Origin: an uncultured Erythrobacter sp.
GTDB taxonomy: Bacteria > Pseudomonadota > Alphaproteobacteria > Sphingomonadales > Sphingomonadaceae
Length of the DNA stretch: 18,514 bases
Direction of reading: 5' to 3'
NCBI GenBank assembly: GCA_913061345.1
Contig: CAJXTZ010000046.1
Span: 1-18,514, forward strand
Shown one piece after another: positions 1 to 6,708 of the stretch. The translations under genes and the position numbers were made by a program. A model generated the notes under the pieces. The model did not search any database and had not been told where the DNA came from. It saw only the letters and a list, made by a program, of their open reading frames with translations. Each line of letters begins with the position of its first letter. Positions within the stretch are counted from its first letter, which is position 1.

Positions 1-17
1 GCGTTAGCGGCTGAGCG

Positions 18-1091
18 CTAGCCTTCGTATTCCGCGATTACGCGGCGGCGTTCTTCCACGTACCACGGCATGGCGGTTTCAAGGCCCGTTACGATGGTGT
101 GGGTGGGCGAATAGCCCAGCAGATCGCGCCCCTTGTCTATCGATGCCAGCGAATGGCGCACATCGCCCCTGCGGAATTCGCCGTAGACCGGATCCTTGTC
201 ATAGACGATCTGGTACTTGGCCAGTTCGTCACGGATCTGCGCGAACAGTTCGTTCAACGTGGTGCGCTGGCCGACGGCGACATTCACCACCTCGTTGCTG
301 CCGCGAAGCTGCGCCAGTCCTGCCCGCAGGTTGGCTTGCACGCCATTGTCGACGAAGCAGAAGTCGCGGCTTGTCTCCCCATCGCCGTTGATGGTGATCG
401 GCTGCCCATCGATCATCAGGTCCGTCCACTTGGGGATCACTGCGGCGTAGGCGCCCTGCGGATCCTGCCGTGGGCCGAAAACATTGAAATAGCGCAGGCC
501 TACCGAGGAGAAATCATAGGTGCGGCGATAGATATCGGCGTAAATCTCGTCGAACAGCTTGGTGGCTGCATAGGGCGAAAGCGGATTGCCGATCCGGTCC
601 TCGATCTTGGGAAGCTGCGGCTCGTCCCCATAGGTGGAACTGGAAGCCGCATAGACAAAGCTTTGCACCCCGGCCTGGCGCGCGGCGTCGAGAATGTTGA
701 GGAAGCCGGTGACATTTACATCGTGGCTGGTGCGCGGATCTTCGATGGAGCGCGGCACCGAACCCAGTGCGGCCTGGTGCAGAACTACGTCCACATCTTC
801 CATTGCAGTGACGCAGGTACCGGACTCGCGGATATCACCCTCGATCAGCGTGAAATTGCCGAACTTGTCGCCGACGCAGCTTTCCACATGCTTCAGGTTG
901 TAGGCATGGCCGGTGGCGAAATTGTCGAGACCTGTGACCTTCTGGTCCAGCTTCAGAAGCGATTCTACGAGGTTGGAGCCGATGAAGCCGGCAGCACCGG
1001 TAACCAGCCAGTGCCTGCGCTCCGCTCGCAGCCTGTCGCGCAATTCGGTCTGGTCCGGACGGTCAAACCAGGATTCGTTCTGCATGTTCAT
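18..1091 (-). CDS. UDP-sugar 4-epimerase-like NAD-dependent epimerase (extended SDR, WbpP/TviC-like)
   Basis: A 357-residue extended short-chain dehydrogenase. The Rossmann motif GAAGFIG lies at residues 32-38, a Ser triplet at 150-152 and the catalytic YAATK at 174-178. The long N-terminal extension before the Rossmann fold and the segment [11 protein letters not shown] (105-115) resemble UDP-GlcNAc/GalNAc(A) C4-epimerases of the WbpP/TviC group, which make sugar nucleotides for surface polysaccharide in the cytoplasm. The exact sugar cannot be read from sequence. It lies 100 bp downstream of pyruvate kinase on the same strand. No strong Shine-Dalgarno precedes the ATG at 1091 (only a GAAAG stretch), and the second Met, two codons on, is an equal candidate. 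Length and motifs are intact. Confidence 0.88.
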   Translation of the reverse strand: MNMQNESWFDRPDQTELRDRLRAERRHWLVTGAAGFIGSNLVESLLKLDQKVTGLDNFATGHAYNLKHVESCVGDKFGNFTLIEGDIRESGTCVTAMEDVDVVLHQAALGSVPRSIEDPRTSHDVNVTGFLNILDAARQAGVQSFVYAASSSTYGDEPQLPKIEDRIGNPLSPYAATKLFDEIYADIYRRTYDFSSVGLRYFNVFGPRQDPQGAYAAVIPKWTDLMIDGQPITINGDGETSRDFCFVDNGVQANLRAGLAQLRGSNEVVNVAVGQRTTLNELFAQIRDELAKYQIVYDKDPVYGEFRRGDVRHSLASIDKGRDLLGYSPTHTIVTGLETAMPWYVEERRRVIAEYEG

Positions 1092-1191
1092 TGTCTTTCG
1101 AAAACCAATTCTGCGCGCCGGGCGTTAGCGTAATAGCCATGTCGGTCAACTCCGCTCTCACTCGCAGAGGATGGCCCAGCCTGCGGCATAA

Positions 1192-2676
1192 TCAGGCGTC
1201 GTAATTGTCCAGTTCGTCACCCTGCACGTTCACCACGTGCACCAGGTTGGTCGCCCCTGCCTGGCCGAAGGGGACGCCAGCCAGCATGGCAATGCGCGCG
1301 CCTTCCCCGGCAAAGCCGTGGCGCAGGGCCATGCGCTTGCCCTTGGCGATCATCTCTTCGAAACTGCCGATGTCCTTCGTGGCCACCGGATGTCCGCCCC
1401 ACAACAGGCACACGCGTCGGGCCACCTGCATGGACGGGGTCAGCACCATGACGGGCACGGCGGGGCGTTCACGCGATACGCGCCGCGCGCTGCTGCCGGA
1501 ACTGGTGAACACCGCGATTGCACTGATATTCACCGTATCGGCAATCGTCATGCATGCATGGGAAAGCGCATCGGCCAGCGTGGCGTCGGGCGGGGTATCC
1601 AGCATGCGAACGCGCTGTTTGTAACCCTCGTCCTTCTCCACCTGCCGGGCGATGGAATCCATCATCAGCACGGCTTCCTCGGGCCAGTCGCCTGCCGCGG
1701 TTTCCGCGCTGAGCATTACCGCATCCGCGCCATCGTAAACGGCATTGGCCACGTCGGACACCTCGGCACGGGTGGGGGCCGGGCTTTCGATCATCGATTC
1801 CAGCATCTGCGTGGCTACGATTACCGGTTTGCCGGTCAGCCGCGTCTTGTTGACGATCTTCTTCTGTAGCGGCGGCACTTCCTGCGGCTCCAGCTCCACG
1901 CCCAGGTCGCCGCGCGCCACCATGATGCCGTCGGCCAGTTCGATGATCTCGTCGAGGCGGCGGATGGCCTGCGGTTTCTCGATCTTGGCGCACAGGGCGC
2001 CGCGTCCGTTCATCAGCTTGCGCGCCTCGGCCAGATCGTCCGGACGCTGCACGAAGGAAAGGCCTATCCAGTCCGCGCCGTGATCCATAGCAAAGGCAAG
2101 GTCGCGGCGGTCCTTGTCGGTCAGCGCGGGGATGGGGATCTCGGCATCGGGCACGTTCACACCCTTGCGGTCGGAAATAACGCCGCCAACCTCGGCCTTG
2201 CAGGTGATCTCGCCATTGCTGACGGATTGCACGCGCAGGCGGATCTTTCCGTCGTTCACCAGCAGTCGCTGGCCTTCTTCCACCACGTGGAAGATTTCGG
2301 GATGCGGCAATTCCACGCGCGTCGCATCGCCGGGCTCGCCCACCCGGTCGAACTTGAAGGTTGCGCCATGCGGGATGGTAGCGCGGCCATCCTTGAACGT
2401 GCCCACGCGCAGCTTTGGCCCCTGCAGGTCGGCAAGGATGGCGATGGGGCGATAGAATTCTTTCTCCAGCTGGCGGATATGCCGGATCGTCTGGGCGTGA
2501 ACCTCGTGCTCGCCATGGCTCATGTTCACGCGGAAGGCATCGGCTCCGGCCTGGAACAGGCGGCGCAGCGTATCGATGTCACTGCATGCGGGCCCCGTCG
2601 TGGCGAGGATCTTGACCTTGCGGCCACGCGGGCCAAGTCTGTTCGTATCAAGTCTGCTTGTATCGAGCTTTACCAT
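1192..2676 (-). CDS. pyk: Pyruvate kinase (predicted K+-independent type)
   Basis: Cytoplasmic glycolytic enzyme converting PEP and ADP to pyruvate and ATP. Visible motifs are the N-terminal KILATTGPAC, RVNMSHG, ADLQGPKLRVG, the signature CAKIEKPQAIRRLDEI with the catalytic Lys, MVARGDLGVE, and ATQMLESMIESPAPTRAEVSDVANAV. The C-terminal allosteric domain is complete. The ATG at 2676 (494 residues) is preferred over the in-frame TTG at 2682, because an AGGCG stretch sits 6-10 bases before the ATG and abuts the TTG. The N-terminus carries a duplicated LDTSR/LDTNR coded by a 15-bp tandem repeat (2638-2667). The Leu-Gln-Gly-Pro-Lys arrangement marks the potassium-independent class. It is transcribed divergently from the DUF1244 gene only 45 bp away. 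Confidence 0.96.
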   Translation of the reverse strand: MVKLDTSRLDTNRLGPRGRKVKILATTGPACSDIDTLRRLFQAGADAFRVNMSHGEHEVHAQTIRHIRQLEKEFYRPIAILADLQGPKLRVGTFKDGRATIPHGATFKFDRVGEPGDATRVELPHPEIFHVVEEGQRLLVNDGKIRLRVQSVSNGEITCKAEVGGVISDRKGVNVPDAEIPIPALTDKDRRDLAFAMDHGADWIGLSFVQRPDDLAEARKLMNGRGALCAKIEKPQAIRRLDEIIELADGIMVARGDLGVELEPQEVPPLQKKIVNKTRLTGKPVIVATQMLESMIESPAPTRAEVSDVANAVYDGADAVMLSAETAAGDWPEEAVLMMDSIARQVEKDEGYKQRVRMLDTPPDATLADALSHACMTIADTVNISAIAVFTSSGSSARRVSRERPAVPVMVLTPSMQVARRVCLLWGGHPVATKDIGSFEEMIAKGKRMALRHGFAGEGARIAMLAGVPFGQAGATNLVHVVNVQGDELDNYDA

Positions 2677-2721
2677 GGCCAACGCCTATGACAGGCGAAG
2701 GCTACAACACAAGGACATAAG

Positions 2722-3039
2722 ATGAGCGATAAGCAAGACCCGCTGGAGATGCTGCCCGACGATGTGGCCGCCGACGCCTTTCGCCGTCTGGTGCGCCACC
2801 TGCGCCACCGTCACGATGCACAGAACATCGACCTGATGGGACTTTCGGGCTTTTGCCGGAACTGCCTGGCGGACTGGATTCGCGATGCTGGATACGACGG
2901 CAGCAAGGATCAGGCGCGCGAACTGATCCACGGGATGCCGATGGACGAGTGGAAGGCCACCCGGCAGACCGAGGCGACGCAGGAACAGCTTGACCGGATG
3001 GCCGCCAGCGTCGCGAAGAACAGGGCCGACCCTCGCTAG
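2722..3039 (+). CDS. DUF1244 family protein
   Basis: A 105-residue protein whose core matches the DUF1244 (SMc04008-like) family: an AFRRLVRHLRHR helix, then NIDLMGLSGFCRNCLADW, then a helix with QARELIHGMPMDEWK. The paired cysteines in FCRNC are a family hallmark. The biochemical role is not known; the family is small, cytosolic and widespread in proteobacteria. The start is supported by AAGGA at 2711-2715, six bases before the ATG. The C-terminal tail (about residue 85 on) is charged and probably disordered. It is the first gene of a plus-strand series and is followed by a 7-bp hairpin (3090-3107) before gapR. Confidence 0.9.
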   Translation: MSDKQDPLEMLPDDVAADAFRRLVRHLRHRHDAQNIDLMGLSGFCRNCLADWIRDAGYDGSKDQARELIHGMPMDEWKATRQTEATQEQLDRMAASVAKNRADPR

Positions 3040-3089
3040 ATCCAGCTTTGCACAAATCGATCCACAGACCGGCTTGCGCCTGCGTGGGC

Positions 3090-3107
3090 CTGCGCTAACC
3101 AGCGCAG
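3090..3107 (+). terminator. Short hairpin after the DUF1244 gene, possible weak terminator
   Basis: A perfect 7-bp stem, CTGCGCT/AGCGCAG, around an AACC loop. It has no immediate T tract, only a T-rich stretch 9-20 bases later (GATTCTTTAGATTCTT, itself a direct repeat). It may be a weak terminator or a structure in the gapR leader. Confidence 0.35.
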
Positions 3108-3147
3108 CCAACCGATTCTTTAGATTCTTACCGGAGCAACTATTCCC

Positions 3148-3384
3148 ATGGCCGAAGCCACCGACGACCGCCTGCGCCTGCTGATCGAACGTATCGAGCG
3201 GCTCGAAGAGGAAAAGAAGGGCATCGCCGACGATATCCGCGATGTCTACGCAGAGGCCAAGGCCGTGGGCTACGATCCCAAGATCATGCGCCAGATTGTC
3301 CGCTTGCGGAAAATGGAGCCGAACGACCGCAGCGAGCAGGAAATGATCCTCGATACCTACAAGTCCGCGCTCGGGATGGGTTGA
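3148..3384 (+). CDS. gapR: GapR-family nucleoid-associated DNA-binding protein (DUF2312)
   Basis: A 78-residue protein containing the DUF2312/GapR core: [31 protein letters not shown], then a basic [11 protein letters not shown] helix and a C-terminal [11 protein letters not shown]. In Caulobacter this family forms dimers/tetramers that clamp overtwisted DNA ahead of replication and transcription forks and stimulate topoisomerases. The N-terminal two-thirds is strongly heptad-like coiled coil, as in known structures. The length equals the short family members. The ribosome site is modest (GGAG about a dozen bases before the ATG). It stands between DUF1244 and the stress-promoter SDR gene, with hairpins on both sides, so it is probably its own transcription unit. 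Confidence 0.88.
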   Translation: MAEATDDRLRLLIERIERLEEEKKGIADDIRDVYAEAKAVGYDPKIMRQIVRLRKMEPNDRSEQEMILDTYKSALGMG

Positions 3385-3392
3385 GCCTGATT

Positions 3393-3419
3393 GGGGACGG
3401 CGTGCGGAACGCCGTCTCC
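3393..3419 (+). terminator. Hairpin after gapR, overlapping the SDR promoter
   Basis: A stem of 7 perfect pairs (GACGGCG/CGCCGTC) that extends by one G-U and two G-C pairs to 10 bp, with a 7-base loop. It starts 8 bases after the gapR stop, so it is well placed as a terminator or 3'-end stabiliser, but it lacks a T tract. The GGAAC of the next promoter lies in its loop and the first base of its right arm. Confidence 0.5.
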
Positions 3420-3431
3420 AACCGGTCCGTT
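3406..3431 (+). promoter_or_regulatory. EcfG-type (general stress response) promoter for the SDR gene
   Basis: GGAAC at 3406-3410 and CGTT at 3428-3431 with a 17-base spacer. This fits the alphaproteobacterial EcfG consensus GGAAC-N16/17-CGTT exactly. The expected start would lie near 3437-3440, about 30 bases before the ATG at 3468. The pattern is seen directly; its activity is inferred. Downstream SDRs of this YghA/YdaD type are often stress-regulated, which fits. Confidence 0.72.
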
Positions 3432-3436
3432 GAGTA

Positions 3437-3456
3437 TGCAAACCCTCCAGTTTGCA
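3437..3456 (+). promoter_or_regulatory. 5'-UTR stem-loop directly before the SDR ribosome binding site
   Basis: A 7-bp perfect stem, TGCAAAC/GTTTGCA, with the loop CCTCCA. The right arm ends on the first A of the Shine-Dalgarno AGGAC (3456-3460), eight bases from the ATG. If transcription begins at the position predicted from the EcfG promoter, this hairpin is the extreme 5' end of the mRNA and could protect it or tune translation. Confidence 0.4.
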
Positions 3457-3467
3457 GGACAATCATC

Positions 3468-4349
3468 ATGACCGACACCTCAGACCAGACCGACGACGCC
3501 ACCTTCATCGAGCCGATTGCCGAAGAACCGGCAATGCCCGGCCACGAGAGCGCGCTGGATCGTAAGCCCGAATGGCAGCCCCGCTACCCAGGCTCGGGCC
3601 GGATGAAGGGCAAGGTGGCCCTCATTACCGGCGGAGACAGCGGCATCGGTCGCGCCACCGCCGTGCTGTTTGCTCGCGAGGGCGCGAACATCGCAATCTC
3701 CTATCTGGAAGAGCATGACGACGCCAACAAGACGCGCGAGTTGTGTGAGGCTGAAGGTGCCGAAGTATTACTGTCCGCCGGCGATCTTGGAGACAAGAAG
3801 CATGCGCAGGGCCTTGTCGAAGCCGTAATGGATCGCTTCGGTCAGATCGACAGCCTCATCCAGATCGCGGGAGAGCAACATCCCGATTACGATGTGACCG
3901 ATATCACGCCCGAACAGTTGCAGCGCACGTTCCAGTCCAACATCTACTCCATGTTCTACCTGGCGCAGGCCGTGCGCCCGCACCTGAAACCGGGTGCCAC
4001 GATCGTGAACTGCACCAGCGTCACCATGTACAAGGGCGCGCCGATCCTGCTGGATTACTCCGCCACCAAGGGCGCTATTACCGCTTTCACCCGCTCGCTC
4101 AGCGGCAATCTGATCGATGATGGGATCCGGGTAAACGCGGTCGCGCCCGGTCCGATCTGGACCCCGCTCAACCCCTGTGGCGGCATGCCGGAAGAGGAAA
4201 TGGACGACTGGGGCGAAGACACCCCCATGGGCCGCGCGGGCGAACCCAACGAAGTCGCGCCCGCCTTCCTGTTCCTGGCCTGCGAAGATAGCTCCTACAT
4301 GACGGGTCAGGTGCTGCATCCCAACGGTGGCAGCGTGGTGAACGGCTGA
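3468..4349 (+). CDS. SDR family oxidoreductase (YghA/YdaD-like)
   Basis: A 293-residue classical SDR with the N-terminal extension typical of the YghA/YdaD group (KPEWQPRYPGSGRMKGKVAL). The cofactor motif TGGDSGIG is at 54-61, and the catalytic residues are Asn158, Ser184, Tyr197 and Lys201 (YSATK). It should reduce or oxidise a small carbonyl/hydroxy substrate with NAD(P); the substrate is unknown. The usual NNAG after beta-4 is replaced by IQIAG at 131-135, an odd feature. The ATG at 3468 is chosen over an in-frame upstream start (3381) because AGGAC precedes it, the extra N-terminal residues are unlike the family, and the promoter lies between the two. An EcfG promoter suggests stress induction. 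Confidence 0.9.
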   Translation: MTDTSDQTDDATFIEPIAEEPAMPGHESALDRKPEWQPRYPGSGRMKGKVALITGGDSGIGRATAVLFAREGANIAISYLEEHDDANKTRELCEAEGAEVLLSAGDLGDKKHAQGLVEAVMDRFGQIDSLIQIAGEQHPDYDVTDITPEQLQRTFQSNIYSMFYLAQAVRPHLKPGATIVNCTSVTMYKGAPILLDYSATKGAITAFTRSLSGNLIDDGIRVNAVAPGPIWTPLNPCGGMPEEEMDDWGEDTPMGRAGEPNEVAPAFLFLACEDSSYMTGQVLHPNGGSVVNG

Positions 4350-4350
4350 C

Positions 4351-4404
4351 CTGTTTGTGAGACTGGCTGTGTTGTGTTAGCAATACAGCCAGTCTCACAA
4401 ACAG
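4351..4404 (+). terminator. Very strong hairpin between the SDR and YbjQ-family genes
   Basis: A perfect 20-bp inverted repeat, 4351-4370 with 4385-4404. It extends inward by one G-U and three Watson-Crick pairs to a 24-bp stem with a 6-base loop. It begins 2 bases after the SDR stop and ends 2 bases before the next gene's Shine-Dalgarno (4407). It has no T tract. It may act as a terminator, an mRNA processing signal, a protein-binding palindrome or a REP-like repeat unit. Confidence 0.6.
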
Positions 4405-4418
4405 CTGGAGAGCGACAC

Positions 4419-4766
4419 ATGCCATCTGAATACAAGGATGCGCGCGGCATCCCCGTCACCACAACGCACACGTTGGAGGGGCGTCCGATCCAGGACTATC
4501 TCGGCATCGTGACCGGCGAGGTAATCATCGGGGCCAACCTGTTCCGCGATTTCTTCGCCAACATCCGTGACATCGTGGGCGGGAGATCGTCCAGCTACGA
4601 GCGCATCTTGCGCGAGGCGCGCGAGCAGGCGATCATGGAAATACAGGCCGAATGCGGGAAGCTGGGCGGCAACGCAGTGGTCGGCATCGATCTCGATTAC
4701 GAGGTGATCGGCGACAAGGGCTCCATGCTGATGGTGTGCGCCAGCGGAACGGCTGTGCGCGTTTAG
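4419..4766 (+). CDS. YbjQ/UPF0145 family putative heavy-metal-binding protein
   Basis: A 115-residue protein matching the YbjQ (UPF0145) family along its length: [33 protein letters not shown], then [24 protein letters not shown], then [14 protein letters not shown] and the terminal CASGTAV. The family forms pentamers and is annotated as heavy-metal binding, without firm biochemical proof. The ATG at 4419 is chosen over an upstream in-frame start (4374) because GGAGAG at 4407-4412 lies just before it, and the extra residues would be encoded inside the hairpin. It is a single-gene unit insulated by hairpins on both sides. Confidence 0.88.
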   Translation: MPSEYKDARGIPVTTTHTLEGRPIQDYLGIVTGEVIIGANLFRDFFANIRDIVGGRSSSYERILREAREQAIMEIQAECGKLGGNAVVGIDLDYEVIGDKGSMLMVCASGTAVRV

Positions 4767-4769
4767 CGG

Positions 4770-4799
4770 CAGCACCATGTTGAAGGATGGGCGGTGCTG
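4770..4799 (+). terminator. Possible terminator after the YbjQ-family gene
   Basis: A 7-bp stem, CAGCACC/GGTGCTG, with a 16-base loop directly after the stop codon. A shorter GGGC/GCCC hairpin follows and runs into CGTTTT at about 4809-4814. The two overlap and either could terminate transcription before yebC; neither is strong. Confidence 0.3.
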
Positions 4800-4845
4800 G
4801 GCTAGGCCCCGTTTTCAGATTCAGCATCCAGCGTAAAGAACCACC

Positions 4846-5592
4846 ATGGCAGGCCATTCCAAATTCAAGAACATCATGCACCGCAAGGGTGCACAGGACA
4901 AAAAGCGGTCCAACCTCTTCTCCAAGCTTTCGCGCGAGATCACCGTCGCGGCCAAGATGGGCACGCCCGACCCGGACATGAACCCGCGCCTGCGCCTTGC
5001 GGTTAACACGGCCAAGGCACAGTCCATGCCCAAGGACAATATCCAGCGCGCCATCGACAAGGCGACGGCCGGTGATGACGAGAATTACGAGGAAGTGCGC
5101 TACGAAGGCTATGGCCCCGGCGGCAGCGCTATCATCGTGGAAACGCTGACCGACAACCGCAACCGCACCGCCACTGCCGTGCGCACCGCGTTCAGCAAGC
5201 ACGGCGGCAACCTGGGTACGGAGGGTTCCGTCCAGCACGGGTTCGAACGGCTCGGCTATATTGTCTATCCCGCCGATGTCGGCAGCGAGGACAAGGTTCT
5301 GGAAGCCGCGATGGAGGCAGGGGCAGAGGACATCACCTCGACCGAGGACGGCCACGAAATCTGGACTGCCGCAGACGATCTTCACCAGGTTGCAGGCGAT
5401 CTGGAAAAAGCGCTGGGCGAAGCGGAAACTGTGAAACTGGCGTGGAAGCCGAATATCACCGTCGACATGGACGAGAAGAACGCCTCCACCCTGCTCAAGC
5501 TGATCGACGTGCTAGACGACGACGACGACGTGCAAACCGTGTGGGGCAACTACGACATCTCCGATGAAGTGATGGAGAAGATCGAAGGATGA
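4846..5592 (+). CDS. yebC: YebC/PmpR (TACO1) family protein
   Basis: A 248-residue member of the YebC/TACO1 family, of normal length. It begins with the hallmark [20 protein letters not shown], followed by [35 protein letters not shown] and TDNRNRT, all diagnostic. The C-terminal domain has [20 protein letters not shown]. Family members were described as DNA-binding regulators and, more recently, as ribosome-associated factors that relieve stalling at proline-rich stretches; they act in the cytoplasm. The gene ends in ATGA, where the start of the 40-codon ORF at 5589 overlaps its stop. It lies upstream of ruvC, a common bacterial arrangement. Confidence 0.97.
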   Translation: MAGHSKFKNIMHRKGAQDKKRSNLFSKLSREITVAAKMGTPDPDMNPRLRLAVNTAKAQSMPKDNIQRAIDKATAGDDENYEEVRYEGYGPGGSAIIVETLTDNRNRTATAVRTAFSKHGGNLGTEGSVQHGFERLGYIVYPADVGSEDKVLEAAMEAGAEDITSTEDGHEIWTAADDLHQVAGDLEKALGEAETVKLAWKPNITVDMDEKNASTLLKLIDVLDDDDDVQTVWGNYDISDEVMEKIEG

Positions 5593-5711
5593 GTAAGCGA
5601 GGGTGGGTTGTCACCTTTGCAATAGTCATTCTTCTGTTTCTCTGGTTCTTCATGAGCGGTGGATTCATGCATGGCGACTGTATCGAACCCCATAAGGCAC
5701 CGCCGTGCTGA
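5589..5711 (+). CDS. Small single-pass membrane protein between yebC and ruvC (40 aa)
   Basis: A 40-residue ORF with ATGA overlap on the yebC stop (5589-5592). Its own stop (5709-5711) lies 4 bases inside ruvC, which starts with GTG at 5705. The product begins MSKRGWVV and has one strongly hydrophobic segment at about residues 6-22 (ending LLFLWFFM), so it should be a membrane anchor with a basic, probably cytoplasmic, N-terminus. The short tail contains two cysteines and ends KAPPC. GAAGG lies just before the ATG. The tight overlaps on both sides argue for translational coupling and a real gene. I do not recognise a family. It could alternatively serve only to couple ruvC translation. Confidence 0.68.
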   Translation: MSKRGWVVTFAIVILLFLWFFMSGGFMHGDCIEPHKAPPC

Positions 5712-6169
5712 TTCTCGGTCTTGATCCCTCGCTCAGCTGCACCGGCTGGGGCGTTATCCGCGTGGAGGGCAGCCGCATTTCGCACGTCGCCAATGGGCAG
5801 ATCGCCACGCAGGCGAAAATGCCGATGTCGCAGCGGCTGGCGACGTTGCAGTCGGGCATTGCGGAGGCGATCGCGGTCCATCGCCCGCATCGTGCTGCGG
5901 CAGAAGAGGTGTTCGCCAACAAGAACGCGCAGTCCACCATCAAGCTGGCGCAGGCGCGCGGCGCAGTGCTGGCCGCTTGCGGCGGGGCGGGGCTGGAGGT
6001 TCGCGAACATGCGGCAAGACTGGTGAAAAAAGCCGTTGTCGGCACGGGCGGCGCTGAAAAGTCGCAGGTGCAGGCGATGCTGAAAGTCCTGCTGCCCGGT
6101 GTGCAGCTTGCCGGGCCGGACGCGGCAGACGCGCTGGCCGTGGCAATTGCCGACGCCAATCTCGGCTAG
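5705..6169 (+). CDS. ruvC: Holliday junction resolvase RuvC
   Basis: Crossover-junction endonuclease that resolves Holliday junctions with the RuvAB motor. At 154 residues the length is normal. The four acidic catalytic residues are visible: Asp7 in GLDPS, Glu67 in AEEVF, and Asp139 and Asp142 in [11 protein letters not shown]. The NANKNAQ-type segment FANKNAQS and [15 protein letters not shown] are also typical. The GTG start at 5705 is chosen because it begins the conserved LILGLDPS and overlaps the preceding small ORF. ruvA and ruvB do not follow; the next gene is a lipoprotein. A short hairpin (GCTCC/GGAGC, 6170-6186) follows the stop. Confidence 0.96.
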   Translation: MLILGLDPSLSCTGWGVIRVEGSRISHVANGQIATQAKMPMSQRLATLQSGIAEAIAVHRPHRAAAEEVFANKNAQSTIKLAQARGAVLAACGGAGLEVREHAARLVKKAVVGTGGAEKSQVQAMLKVLLPGVQLAGPDAADALAVAIADANLG

Positions 6170-6186
6170 GCTCCGCCAATTGGAGC
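6170..6186 (+). terminator. Weak hairpin after ruvC
   Basis: A 5-bp stem, GCTCC/GGAGC, with a 7-base loop immediately after the stop codon, followed by TATT. It is at most a weak terminator. Confidence 0.25.
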
Positions 6187-6195
6187 TATTCGACT

Positions 6196-6220
6196 GGAAC
6201 CAGCGCTTAGTCGCTTCGTA
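6196..6220 (+). promoter_or_regulatory. Possible EcfG-like promoter for the lipoprotein gene
   Basis: GGAAC at 6196-6200 and CGTA at 6217-6220 with a 16-base spacer. One base differs from the CGTT of the EcfG -10 consensus. It lies 63 bases before the lipoprotein ATG, in the only intergenic gap available. Suggestive only. Confidence 0.35.
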
Positions 6221-6283
6221 GTTGGTATGGTTCCGGCCGCGAACATCGCGAGATGCGGAAAAATCCATCAAGGAGACTCCGGA

Positions 6284-6634
6284 ATGCGCAAGATCATCTT
6301 TCCCGCCTTTGTCAGCGGCACCCTTCTTATGGGCGGTTGTGCCGCTTCCCCCGGCTATGGCGGCGGACCGCTGGACGGCGTTCTGGGCGGCGTTTTCGAC
6401 AGCAACGATCCGGGGGACCGCGACCTGAACGAATTCGAACGTGCCGCCGTGAGGGCATGTGGGCGCGAAGCAGACCGCATCACCAGCGGCCGGGTAAGGG
6501 TGGAACGGGTCGATCAGATCACGCGCGAAACCGTTCGCGTCGATGGCCGCATCGAGACTCGTGACAGCAGTCGCGACAATTTCACGTGCACCTTCCGCAG
6601 CGACGGGCGGATCGTGAACTTCCGCCTGTCCTAA
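6284..6634 (+). CDS. Small predicted lipoprotein, unknown function
   Basis: A 116-residue protein starting MRKIIFPAF, with a hydrophobic stretch and a lipobox-like LLMGGC with Cys19, so lipidation and export to the periplasmic face are likely. After a Gly-rich linker (GYGGGP) and a DLNEFERAAVRACGREADR segment, the C-terminal half is a basic/acidic beta-rich stretch ending FTCTFRSDGRIVNFRLS. Two further cysteines (in AACG and FTCTF) could pair. I do not recognise a named domain. The ATG at 6284 follows AAGGAG (6270-6275) with 8 bases of spacing, which rules out the upstream in-frame start at 6227. Confidence 0.8.
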   Translation: MRKIIFPAFVSGTLLMGGCAASPGYGGGPLDGVLGGVFDSNDPGDRDLNEFERAAVRACGREADRITSGRVRVERVDQITRETVRVDGRIETRDSSRDNFTCTFRSDGRIVNFRLS

Positions 6635-6708
6635 TCGGCGGTTCGATTATCGGGCGCCAGGTTTGACATCCAGTTTGACTCAGACGGAGCCTTGGCTACT
6701 CCCGTGTA

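Noticed and set aside
99..1133. 344-codon plus-strand open frame across the epimerase
   Set aside because: Antisense to a gene with complete SDR motifs; no recognisable domain.
6663..6703. TTGACA and TTGACT as -35 boxes for the ABM gene
   Set aside because: No acceptable -10 hexamer at 16-18 bases from either; kept only as a short direct repeat.
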